Assembly (NCBI GenBank): GCA_910577575.1
Contig: CAJTOG010000080.1
Span: forward strand, 1 to 6,691
Length of the DNA: 6,691 nt
Direction of reading: 5' to 3'
From: an uncultured Ruminococcus sp.
GTDB lineage: Bacteria; Bacillota; Clostridia; Oscillospirales; Ruminococcaceae
Shown piece after piece: positions 1 through 5,931 of the stretch. Position numbers and translations under genes: made by a program. Under the pieces are notes generated by a model. It saw nothing but the letters and a program-made list of their open reading frames with translations, ran no database searches and was not told the origin of the DNA. Positions within the stretch are counted from its first letter, which is position 1, and each line of letters opens with the position of its first letter.

Positions 1-187
1 TGCCATAAACCTTTGCATTACCAAAAACCCAAGCATTACCCTCATGCGAAAGATTATCTTCTTTCTCAATAAACCCGCCCAGCTCTCCGGCTTGTACAAA
101 TCCAAAGTTTCGTAATGCCTTAATCCTGTGAAGCACTCTTCCGCATACCTCAATTGTTTTACCTGTAAATTCGTATTTCTTATCCAT
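1..187 (-). CDS. Hexapeptide-repeat (polymer-forming-like) phage-type protein, N-terminal 62 residues, cut by window edge
   Basis: The reading frame opens with ATG at 187 and stays open to base 1, so only the N-terminus is present. It begins MDKKYEFTG, then has a basic stretch around residues 18-26, the motif LGGFIEKEDNLS (about 37-48) and a first pair of hexapeptide-like repeats (NAWVFG, NAKVYG; 51-62). I recognise this start from small Firmicute phage and mobile-element proteins that continue into a left-handed beta-helix of such repeats; their biochemical role is not established. A weak SD (AAAGAG, 198-203) lies 10 nt before the ATG, and the gap to the RNA ligase stop is 20 nt, so it is the last visible gene of the operon. 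G+C is about 40% (73 of the first 180 bases, counted by eye), well above the desulfurase gene, which suggests a different source. The length and true C-terminus cannot be judged. Confidence 0.75.
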   Translation of the reverse strand, partial: MDKKYEFTGKTIEVCGRVLHRIKALRNFGFVQAGELGGFIEKEDNLSHEGNAWVFGNAKVYG

Positions 188-207
188 TTTTTCTTTACTC
201 TTTATTT

Positions 208-1119
208 CTATTTATTATTTAAAATATCTCTTACTATTTTCATCGCTGTTGATGAAGCGAACTTGCCGAAAGATTCACCAACTTCTTCCACAATGTTAAA
301 TTCTTCTTTTAGGCAATCATAATACACTTCATGGCTAAGATTTTGAGCAATAGTTTTCATATCTTTTGCACTCCAATCTTCTGGAATAATATTTTCATCA
401 ACCAATTTATGCAAAATTTTCTGAACTCTTGCAACAGTAACTACAGATTCAACCAATGTTAATATTCTTTCTCTTTTAGCTAATTTATTAGCATCTACAG
501 GCTTACTGATTTTATAAGCTTTAGTTTCACAAAACCGTTCACACACAATTTTAGTATAAAATGGCATTCTTGTATTTGGATTATTAAGTTTGGTTTGATT
601 CTTAACAACCACGCCTTCTCCATATTCGCCACCTAATTCAGTCTTACCTACAAAATTTTCAATATGCTTCCATGAAATAAAATCACCTTTATAAAACACT
701 GGAACATATATAAGACCTAATTTATTTACTTTTTCTTCTACCATATTCTGTGGTAAATATTCTTCGGTATTTGTATTGTAAATATCATAACAAAAAGCGT
801 TATGGTATATTTCATTTGGATAAGGTACAGAATGAGGAACAAGCCATTCCATAAATAATATAAGATTATTGCCCAATACTTTTTTTACAAGCTCTACATC
901 TAATTTCTGTGACCATTCCCATGCTCCTCGAAGATTATTGTTGTAATCCAATTTTGTTTTTCTTGAAAATGCCTTAATGCTATTATCTGATTCATCATAC
1001 CTGATAGAAAAATTAGCACCATCAATTTTTTCTTGAACAACAATGTTGTCACCTTTCTCAAAGCCATCTGAAAATGTAGGTTTTAATCTTTTAATATCCA
1101 TATATCTGTTCTGATTCAT
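208..1119 (-). CDS. RNA ligase, T4 Rnl2-like (nucleotidyltransferase superfamily)
   Basis: A 303-residue ATP-dependent RNA ligase, expected to seal 3'-OH/5'-PO4 nicks in RNA through a covalent lysyl-AMP intermediate; it is presumably cytoplasmic. All core nucleotidyltransferase motifs are visible: motif I EKIDG with nucleophile Lys31, an Arg in SRKTK (Arg53), motif III LFMEW (Glu91), motif IIIa FCYDIY (109-114), motif IV EGVVVK (168-173) and motif V FYTKIV (Lys190). Residues from about 200 to 303 form a mostly helical C-terminal region of the sort seen in phage Rnl2-type ligases. The length is normal and nothing essential is missing. ATG at 1119 is fixed by a strong SD, AAAGGAG (1129-1135), 9 nt upstream. 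It lies 27 nt after the Cys-rich gene and 20 nt before the hexapeptide gene. Family members in phages are thought to repair tRNAs cut by host anticodon nucleases; its actual substrate here is unknown. Family (PF09414) call is secure; function in this setting is inferred. Confidence 0.92.
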   Translation of the reverse strand: MNQNRYMDIKRLKPTFSDGFEKGDNIVVQEKIDGANFSIRYDESDNSIKAFSRKTKLDYNNNLRGAWEWSQKLDVELVKKVLGNNLILFMEWLVPHSVPYPNEIYHNAFCYDIYNTNTEEYLPQNMVEEKVNKLGLIYVPVFYKGDFISWKHIENFVGKTELGGEYGEGVVVKNQTKLNNPNTRMPFYTKIVCERFCETKAYKISKPVDANKLAKRERILTLVESVVTVARVQKILHKLVDENIIPEDWSAKDMKTIAQNLSHEVYYDCLKEEFNIVEEVGESFGKFASSTAMKIVRDILNNK

Positions 1120-1146
1120 TATATTTTACTCCTTTGAATTAAAATT

Positions 1147-1377
1147 TTATTTATTCTGTAAATAATTACACGTGCATTTCATATACTTACAGTTTCTACA
1201 ATTTCCTTTTCTGCGATTTATTTTGACGGCTTCATTAAAATCATTAATATATTTTTCTTTAGTCTTAAAAAAATTGCATTTTTTATTTTCACCGTTACAT
1301 TTTACAGCACGTTGACTTGTGACAAGAATACAACAAAAATTTATTTCTTCATTGCAAAAAAAACATTTTTCACTCAT
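1147..1377 (-). CDS. Small ten-cysteine protein, probable zinc-binding
   Basis: I do not recognise a named family. The 76-residue product has ten cysteines (residues 5, 8, 15, 16, 27, 34, 60, 63, 68, 70). They form CxxC pairs at 5-8 and 60-63 and a CxxCxxxxCxC cluster at 60-70, with a basic patch INRRKG (53-58) between the two halves. This pattern suits one or two zinc ribbons or knuckles binding nucleic acid or a partner protein; a metal cluster or a sulfur-carrying role cannot be excluded. There is no signal peptide or membrane segment. ATG at 1377 lies only 7 nt beyond the desulfurase stop, and its SD is weak (GAG overlapping that stop), so translation is probably coupled to the desulfurase. 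The tight link to a desulfurase is what makes a sulfur-related role worth considering, but nothing in the sequence proves it. The gene is supported by its place between two clear genes and its biased composition. Confidence 0.75.
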   Translation of the reverse strand: MSEKCFFCNEEINFCCILVTSQRAVKCNGENKKCNFFKTKEKYINDFNEAVKINRRKGNCRNCKYMKCTCNYLQNK

Positions 1378-1384
1378 TTTTATT

Positions 1385-2542
1385 TCACTCGCTTTCTTCA
1401 GTAATCAAATATATACATCTTTTTAATTCATGTATAAATTTGTTAATATCATCTGAATTAATAGAATCAGACAATGTAATACGTATGGTTCTGTTTATTT
1501 CATTATCTGATAAACCAATAGCTTTCAAAACATAAGAAGGCTCATTTGTATAAGAGTTACAAGCACTTCCTGATGAAACCATTATATTAGATATATCCAG
1601 CATATATATTAACGATTCGCCGGTTATATTTTGTGGAAAAGTTGCATTAATAATATTAAAAGTATCAAAATTTTCATCGCCATTTATCTTACAATTCAAC
1701 TCTTCTTTTAGCTTTTTTATTGTATAGTTTTTTATCTTAATTATATCTGCCGAATTATATTTTTTAAAATCATATGATTTTATAGCTTCTGCAAATCCAA
1801 TTATATATGGTACATTCTCAGTGCCGCCACGCAAACCATTTTCTTGTGTTCCATAAATTAAAGGTTTAATTTTTGTATTTTGATTTATATACAAGAATCC
1901 TATTCCTTTTGGTGCATGAATTTTATGACCACTGACTGACATCATATCTATACCACATTGTGATATGTCAATATTGATTTTACCAAAAGCTTGAACTGCA
2001 TCTGTATGAAATGTTGCATTATATCTATGTGTAATATTAACTAATTCATATATGTTTTGTATTGTCCCGATTTCATTGTTCACATATTGAACAGATACAA
2101 GAATTGCATCTGCTTTTAAAAAACTTGCTTTTAAAGCACTTTTTAAATCTTCTGCATTTATATATCCATATCTGTTTACAGGTAAATATAAAACATCTAT
2201 CCCTGATGTATGTAAATCTTTGAGACATTCCAATATGGATTTATGCTCAATCACAGTACTTATAATAAAAGGCTTTAAACCTAATGATTTAACGTATTTT
2301 ATCCAACCCTGAATTGCCAAGCAATTACTTTCGCTTCCACCACTTGTAAAATAAATTTCATCACTTTTAGCGTTTATAAAATTTGCAATTGTTTTTCTTG
2401 CTTGTTCTATATCTTTTTTTACAGATTTTGCTTTATCATATATTGATGAAGGATTATACCATTTATCAATAAAATATGGCATCATTACATCAATTACCTT
2501 TTTTGAAACAGATGTAGTAGACGTATTATCTAAATAAATCAT
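1385..2542 (-). CDS. Cysteine desulfurase, NifS/IscS class (PLP-dependent class V aminotransferase)
   Basis: A full-length 385-residue enzyme of the IscS/NifS/DndA group, which removes sulfur from L-cysteine to give alanine and an enzyme persulfide. Visible marks are the N-terminal LDNTSTT (4-10), GGSES in the PLP phosphate loop (68-72), EHKS with the catalytic His100, Asn155, Asp181 and Gln184 around the cofactor, SGHKIHAPKG with PLP Schiff-base Lys207, QENGLRGGTEN (233-243), and the mobile loop SSGSACNS with persulfide Cys328, followed by EPSYVLKAIG. The short loop after Cys328 is the group I (IscS/NifS) form, not the SufS form. The canonical GGGQE is IYGTQE here. ATG at 2542 has an SD, GAAAGG (2553-2558), lying inside the end of the broken antirepressor, whose stop is 4 nt away. 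No IscU, MnmA, ThiI or dndBCDE gene is in view, so the sulfur acceptor is unknown. Its very low G+C, below the antirepressor remnant's, suggests separate acquisition. Confidence 0.95.
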   Translation of the reverse strand: MIYLDNTSTTSVSKKVIDVMMPYFIDKWYNPSSIYDKAKSVKKDIEQARKTIANFINAKSDEIYFTSGGSESNCLAIQGWIKYVKSLGLKPFIISTVIEHKSILECLKDLHTSGIDVLYLPVNRYGYINAEDLKSALKASFLKADAILVSVQYVNNEIGTIQNIYELVNITHRYNATFHTDAVQAFGKINIDISQCGIDMMSVSGHKIHAPKGIGFLYINQNTKIKPLIYGTQENGLRGGTENVPYIIGFAEAIKSYDFKKYNSADIIKIKNYTIKKLKEELNCKINGDENFDTFNIINATFPQNITGESLIYMLDISNIMVSSGSACNSYTNEPSYVLKAIGLSDNEINRTIRITLSDSINSDDINKFIHELKRCIYLITEESE

Positions 2543-2546
2543 TTAA

Positions 2547-3168
2547 TTATTTCCTTTCAATAGCAGGATAAATTCCATCAGATTTCAGCAAATCATAAAT
2601 GAATAATCTGCCTTTCTGTGTCCAGTATGTATGAACCTTAAAATGCTGAATACCATCTTTCCCATTAAGTGAATGAGTTTTCGTGCTTGTATAACCCTGT
2701 TCTGCATATTTTGCATAAAGAAGCCATATACTGCCTTGCTTATACTGTATACCTTTCTTGTAAAGATAATCATTTAGCCATATAGCTGACTTTCCGTAAT
2801 CTTTCGCAATAACTGATGTTGAAAGCAAATCCGAACAATTAAGCACTACGTCATAGTAGCTTGCTTTTGGTTTCAATTCAATTATCTGCTGTTCCTGAAT
2901 GGCTACAGTTGTTTCAAAAGCCTTTTCAAGTGTATCATCTGTCATATATGCTCCGTGTTTACAAATTATTGGAAGCACTTCATTAAACATTCAGCTTTCA
3001 AATTTTCTGCATCTGGTTTCTTGTTATGTGCAATCAAACGATACAAATCGCCCTCTGTGATAAAAGTCATTTTAATTTTCTTATTTGGTGACTGTGAGTG
3101 AGGCATATCGTGTTCACGATATACCTGCAATGTCTTGAAAGAGCATCAGAGTCATTGCCGTAACGTTC
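2547..3168 (-). pseudogene. Phage antirepressor (Bro-N + ANT/KilAC), broken by two frameshifts and lacking its N-terminus
   Basis: The intact 3' part (2547-2990) encodes the end of the Bro-N domain (NEVLPIICKHGAYMTDDTLEKA), a shortened linker, and a full ANT/KilAC DNA-binding domain: VIAKDYGKSAIWLND, then YKQGSIWLLYAKYAEQGYT and HTYWTQKGRLFIYDLL. Upstream the homology continues in other frames. From 2990 to 3112 it reads HDMPHSQSPNKKI then MTFITEGDLYRLIAHNK; from 3115 to 3168 it reads ERYGNDSDALSRHCRYIV. The first break, at 3113-3114, fits loss of one A in a Lys codon. The second, near 2988-2990, fits loss of 1 or 4 nt where the family has WVF. Stops (TAG at 3172-3174 and another just upstream) replace the first half of Bro-N. 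The ATG at 2990 has no SD and begins inside the domain, so the 147-residue ORF is a fragment. No slippery sequence suggests programmed shifting. Such proteins act in prophage induction, so this is evidence of phage ancestry. Confidence 0.85.
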
Positions 3169-3284
3169 TTTCTAATTTTAAGATTTCGTTTCATTTTTAA
3201 CAATTCATCATTTTAATTAAGTTTATTTTTGCTATTATAAATTAATTTATCAAGCTGACATCTATCAACCTGTAATTCATTTTA

Positions 3285-3313
3285 ATTATATCATAAAACA
3301 TTCTATTTGTCAA
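3285..3313 (-). promoter_or_regulatory. Perfect sigma-A promoter upstream of the antirepressor remnant and cargo operon
   Basis: On the minus strand, -35 TTGACA (3308-3313) and -10 TATAAT (3285-3290) are separated by exactly 17 nt, both matching consensus. The -35 box contains the TGA stop of the initiator gene (3310-3312). Predicted transcription starts near 3278 and runs through the broken antirepressor into the desulfurase operon; no closer strong promoter was seen before 2542. About 30 bp past the start is a 14-bp perfect palindrome, ATAAATTAATTTAT (3237-3250), which could be an operator or just A/T chance. Confidence 0.85.
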
Positions 3314-4221
3314 GATGTTTTTGTAAAAATTTTTCCCCCTTTTTCTAACTTTTCCAGTTTTCTAATTTTCTTTTGTACCTCAGCAATATAATACTCTTCA
3401 CCTTCAGCAACCTGAACAGTATATCCTTTAATCTGAACTCTTTTGTAAGTATTACAAAAAATTGAAGTTGGAATAAGATATTTTTCTTTATGAGTTTTTG
3501 AATCCAAATATTTTATTTTATTACGATGCTTAACATAAATCAAGTCCAAATTAGTTAACACATCTATTGCTTTTGATACCGTTCTTTCTGAAATTCCTAA
3601 TTCATTTGCAATATCTTTATAATAAATATTATATGCTTCTGGATAAGACATCTCTTTATAACCTGTTAATTCATTATTTTGATAAATATTTAATCGCAAA
3701 TAAGCAAATACCAACAAAACAACCGAATTATCAAATCTTGTGTTATTGTTTGTAGCACGATATTGAATAATGGTCGTCAATTCATCAAGATAAATTTTCG
3801 CAAATCGTTTATCAGCATTCATTTCTTTTTTTTCAAATATCTTATTTTTGTAAAATTCAGCTCTTATATATGATGTATATGAAAGTTCAGAAGAATAGTT
3901 TAAAATACCAACAGATTTGTAATATTCCAATAAAGATTTGATTTCTGATGTTATTGTATTTCTATTTGTATGCTTGTTTACTTTTTTACCTAACCAATCA
4001 TGAATATCTTTTAATGATAAAAGTAAATTGTCATCAATTCCTGTTCTGACAAATAAATACGCCAATATCGAAATGCGTTTTGTATCAAGTGTATTTTGGT
4101 TATCATAAATTATGCTTTCAGGAATAGCAACAAAATTTTTCGATTTCCCTTTCAATGCTACTTGTGCTAATTCACTATAATCCATTTTGTAATAATCTTT
4201 CTGGTTTTTAAATTTTTTCAT
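3310..4221 (-). CDS. Winged-helix protein, probable plasmid replication initiator
   Basis: A 303-residue DNA-binding protein that I recognise as a type found on Clostridia plasmids and mobile elements; it is not a clear RepA_N, Rep_3 or rolling-circle Rep. Two winged-helix-like units are visible. The first (about 28-110) starts KNFVAIPESIIYD, then RISILAYLFVRTG and SLKDIHDWLG. The second (about 140-240) has LDELTTII, VVLLVFAYLRLNIY and a clear helix-turn-helix, YYKDIANELGISERTVSKAI (200-219), then a wing. The C-terminus (275-303) is highly charged. There is no relaxase, helicase or nuclease motif, so any replication role would be as an origin-binding initiator. ATG at 4221 has the SD AGGAG (4230-4234) 8 nt upstream. 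It sits next to a 1.8-kb repeat-rich non-coding region containing iteron-like motifs, which is the main contextual support. It has its own promoter and a structured leader. No terminator follows, so read-through into the cargo operon is likely. A transcriptional regulator is the alternative. Confidence 0.7.
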   Translation of the reverse strand: MKKFKNQKDYYKMDYSELAQVALKGKSKNFVAIPESIIYDNQNTLDTKRISILAYLFVRTGIDDNLLLSLKDIHDWLGKKVNKHTNRNTITSEIKSLLEYYKSVGILNYSSELSYTSYIRAEFYKNKIFEKKEMNADKRFAKIYLDELTTIIQYRATNNNTRFDNSVVLLVFAYLRLNIYQNNELTGYKEMSYPEAYNIYYKDIANELGISERTVSKAIDVLTNLDLIYVKHRNKIKYLDSKTHKEKYLIPTSIFCNTYKRVQIKGYTVQVAEGEEYYIAEVQKKIRKLEKLEKGGKIFTKTS

Positions 4222-4255
4222 AAATTTATCTCCTGTAAAATATTATTTTTCTATT

Positions 4256-4319
4256 TAAGCCACTGAATTGGTGGCTGATATTTAAAAAATAGTATTTTTA
4301 AGCCACTGAATTAATGGCT
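4256..4319 (-). repeat. Two matching stem-loops in the leader of the initiator gene
   Basis: On the transcript strand, AGCCAT-TAATTCA-GTGGCT (4301-4319) and AGCCAC-CAATTCA-GTGGCT (4258-4276) each form a 6-bp stem with a 7-nt loop; the loop core AATTCA is the same in both. The stem change C-G to U-G keeps pairing. Centres are 43 bp apart, about four helical turns. Between them lies another dyad, AAAAATA-C-TATTTTT. Neither is followed directly by a U-run that would make a classic terminator. They could be RNA control elements or paired binding sites for the initiator. Confidence 0.7.
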
Positions 4320-4386
4320 AAACTGCATTCCTATACATAGAGATACATATACCATAGAGAGAGAATGCTCCGCTTGCACTATGCAT
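4318..4386 (-). CDS. Possible 22-codon leader peptide upstream of the initiator gene
   Basis: An ORF of 22 codons starts MHSASGAFSLYG and ends RNAV. Its TAG stop (4318-4320) overlaps the first bases of the upstream stem-loop. The predicted transcript starts about 33 nt before its ATG. The SD is weak (GAG about 13 nt upstream), so translation is uncertain. The local sequence is richer in G+C than its surroundings and contains a GCATTC (4325-4330) / GAATGC (4363-4368) inverted repeat, which hints at selected structure. It may be a leader peptide coupling translation to the stem-loops, or chance within a structured leader. Confidence 0.35.
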   Translation of the reverse strand: MHSASGAFSLYGICISMYRNAV

Positions 4387-4425
4387 GATTTTTCTACTCT
4401 ATAAATATAAATTTCTAATGAAAAA

Positions 4426-4455
4426 ATTATATCATAAAAAAATAACATTTGTCAA
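4426..4455 (-). promoter_or_regulatory. Sigma-A promoter of the initiator gene
   Basis: On the minus strand, -35 TTGACA (4450-4455) and -10 TATAAT (4426-4431) are 18 nt apart, both perfect. The start would be near 4419, giving a leader of about 200 nt before the ATG at 4221. The spacer ends (AAAT after the -35, TTTATGA before the -10) match those of the promoter at 3285-3313, so the two may share a regulator or a common origin. Confidence 0.85.
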
Positions 4456-5199
4456 TATAAAAATAATAAAATTCAAATAAATAATTATAGTTAAATTATT
4501 AAATATAAAAACTATTAGAGAAAAAATTAAGAATATTATAATATTTATCTCCCTGAGAAGTTTTGATTTGTTCCGTATTTAATAGAAGCGAAAATTTATG
4601 TGTTAAGTTAGGTTTTGTATTAGATAAGTTTTGATTTTGAATCAATTTCTAATTAAATCTATCAAATTTGGATTAAATCAATTTTAAATTAAATTTGATT
4701 TTTGGCTATATTATGTTGTTTTTAATTATAACGTGAAGTTAAAATTGAGTATTTAAATGAATTTTTGAATATAATTTAATTTTACGATAAGCTTAAAAAA
4801 CTTATGATTTTTAGAAAGTTTAAAACATGATTTAATCTTATCGTGAAGGTAATAACGTGAAATTAAAACTTTTATAGTTAAAAAATATCTTATATTTAGA
4901 GTATTTTAGATAGTAAGTAATCGGATATTAAATATAAAAATCATGAAAATAGTATTTTGAGTAAAATATATAATAAATTACCAATTAATTGTTATAGTAA
5001 TATTTTGGCTATTTATAGCGATTTATAAAAAAATAATATTTGGTTTTATAATAGAATATTTTAAATTCACGTTATGCTCTACGTTCAGTTTTTAAGAAAT
5101 TTATAGTAAGTTTATTTAATTGAATAATTTTTTATTAATACTTAGATTTGAAATTTTTTATTTTTTTGTGGGTGAATAGATGAACCACATTATAAGATT
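4456..5199. other. Gene-free A+T-rich region, left half of candidate origin region
   Basis: No ORF on either strand has a start, SD and protein-like composition. G+C is about 18% over 4561-5220 (83 G and 37 C on the plus strand, counted by eye). The plus-strand G excess is opposite to the neighbouring minus-strand genes. Besides the iteron-like motifs it holds the inverted repeat ATCAAATTT / AAATTTGAT (4661-4669, 4691-4699) and a TGTGG / CCACA pair (5167-5171, 5185-5189). Confidence 0.7.
4728..5075. repeat. Dispersed 17-bp iteron-like motif, consensus ATAACGTGAANTTAAAA
   Basis: Three near-identical copies occur: 4728-4744 (plus, ATAACGTGAAGTTAAAA), 4852-4868 (plus, ATAACGTGAAATTAAAA) and 5059-5075 (minus, ATAACGTGAATTTAAAA), differing only at position 11. 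Two weaker copies (about 13/17) are at 4774-4790 (minus) and 4838-4854 (plus); together these two give an inverted pair, ACGATAAG / CTTATCGT (4784-4791, 4837-4844). A 17-bp match with a CG-containing core is unlikely by chance in DNA this A+T-rich. Position beside the initiator gene suggests initiator binding sites, though spacing is irregular, unlike classic tandem iterons. Confidence 0.65.
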
Positions 5200-5261
5200 T
5201 TGACAAATAGTTAAAACATTTTAAGTTAAAAATACCCCCTGTTTTTAAACATCTTTGTCAA
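5200..5261. repeat. Nested inverted repeat with a C-rich loop
   Basis: The outer arms are TTGACAAA (5200-5207) and TTTGTCAA (5254-5261). The inner arms are TTAAAAA (5226-5232) and TTTTTAA (5242-5248), enclosing TACCCCCTG, a rare C-run in this region. The outer segments are unequal (17-18 and 4-5 nt). It sits exactly where plus-strand skew changes from G-rich to C-rich. It could be a single-strand hairpin used in replication; no known rolling-circle nick motif was recognised. Confidence 0.55.
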
Positions 5262-5288
5262 TGTGATAAAATATATTTTTATCACATT
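5260..5288. repeat. Perfect dyad, 12-bp arms with 5-bp centre
   Basis: AATGTGATAAAA (5260-5271) and TTTTATCACATT (5277-5288) are exact inverted copies around TATAT. It directly abuts the previous inverted repeat. No gene or promoter adjoins it, so it is more likely a protein-binding or cruciform site than a terminator. Confidence 0.7.
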
Positions 5289-5351
5289 CATTTATATTTT
5301 TATCCCCTTTTGTTAGTCCGGTTATTCAAAGCTTTTAACTGCTTTTAAATT

Positions 5352-5406
5352 AGAATATACGTTTAATTTGAAATTGATAATCATTATCAAATCAAACGTA
5401 TATTCT
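5352..5406. repeat. Long dyad containing a perfect Fur-type 7-1-7 box
   Basis: The outer arms AGAATATACGTTT (5352-5364) and AAACGTATATTCT (5394-5406) are exact inverted copies. Inside them TTGATAAT-C-ATTATCAA (5374-5390) is a second perfect dyad centred 3 bp away. Its core TGATAATCATTATCA (5375-5389) equals the 7-1-7 consensus known for Bacillus Fur. No gene starts within several hundred bases, so Fur regulation is uncertain; replication or partition structure is the alternative. Confidence 0.7.
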
Positions 5407-5409
5407 TAA

Positions 5410-5450
5410 ATGATAGTTAAACGTTAAACTATTAAACATTTAACTATCAT
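5410..5450. repeat. Dyad with 12-bp arms and internal TTAAAC repeats
   Basis: ATGATAGTTAAA (5410-5421) and TTTAACTATCAT (5439-5450) are exact inverted copies with a 17-nt loop. GTTAAAC occurs twice in tandem (5417-5430) and ATTAAAC follows. It starts 3 bp after the preceding dyad, forming part of the 5200-5450 cluster. Confidence 0.65.
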
Positions 5451-5576
5451 CATATTATCATTATGCAATATTATATCAATAAAACCAATAACACAATCAT
5501 CATAACTTAACATTAAAACTTATAACCCTTTATATTAATCTATTGAATTTACCAAACAATCCTTTTAACTATATAC

Positions 5577-5592
5577 AAGTTCAATTGAACTT
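5577..5592. repeat. Perfect 16-bp palindrome
   Basis: AAGTTCAATTGAACTT reads the same on both strands with no central spacer. At this length, and with internal G and C, it is an unlikely chance event and looks like a dimeric protein binding site. Its ligand is unknown and no gene adjoins it. Confidence 0.6.
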
Positions 5593-5765
5593 ATTATATT
5601 TTCTATAACTTATCTTTTAAGTTCTTATCTTTGCTATATCATATCAAAATATCATATTAATATAATTAACAATTATCTATTTTATCAATCATAATAGCAA
5701 CTATAATATTATAATCTCCATAATGCCGTCTAAAACGCCTTGTAACCCACATCAATATCAATCAT

Positions 5766-5779
5766 AGTATAATTATACT
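5766..5779. repeat. 14-bp palindrome, copy 1
   Basis: AGTATAATTATACT is a perfect palindrome, repeated identically at 5967-5980. In the minus direction it directly follows AGG (5780-5782) and is followed by ATG. A dimeric DNA-binding protein, perhaps the ribbon-helix-helix protein encoded next door, is a plausible ligand. Confidence 0.65.
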
Positions 5780-5931
5780 CCTAATCTTGCACCCATGTTA
5801 AAAGCCGTATTAACAGCGTATACAGTGATGATATTATTATCCTGATATTATTGATTGCCTGCATAACTTATTAAGTTAACATTATAACCAATCAAATTAC
5901 AATCATTAATATAATACACTCTCACACGCTC

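Noticed and set aside
128..322. Plus-strand 64-codon ORF
   Set aside because: Antisense to the RNA ligase and hexapeptide genes, no SD, composition typical of a shadow.
2585..2773. Minus-strand 62-codon ORF inside the antirepressor remnant
   Set aside because: Alternate frame of the ANT domain; the family homology is in the other frame.
3567..3755. Plus-strand 62-codon ORF
   Set aside because: Antisense to the helix-turn-helix part of the initiator gene, with no SD.
4374..4405. Rightward promoter TTGCAC / TATAAA for an antisense RNA
   Set aside because: The spacing is 20 nt and it would transcribe away from the leader it should control.
4532..4545. Palindrome AATATTATAATATT
   Set aside because: Only A and T; expected by chance in DNA with about 18% G+C.
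5161..5190. T-run plus TGTGG / CCACA hairpin as a terminator
   Set aside because: The T-run precedes the hairpin on the plus strand and becomes an A-run on the minus strand, so it fits neither direction.
5666..5752. Minus-strand 28-codon ORF in the G+C-richer island
   Set aside because: No SD at a workable distance and no recognisable protein; it may be a gene relic, but the evidence is too thin to call.
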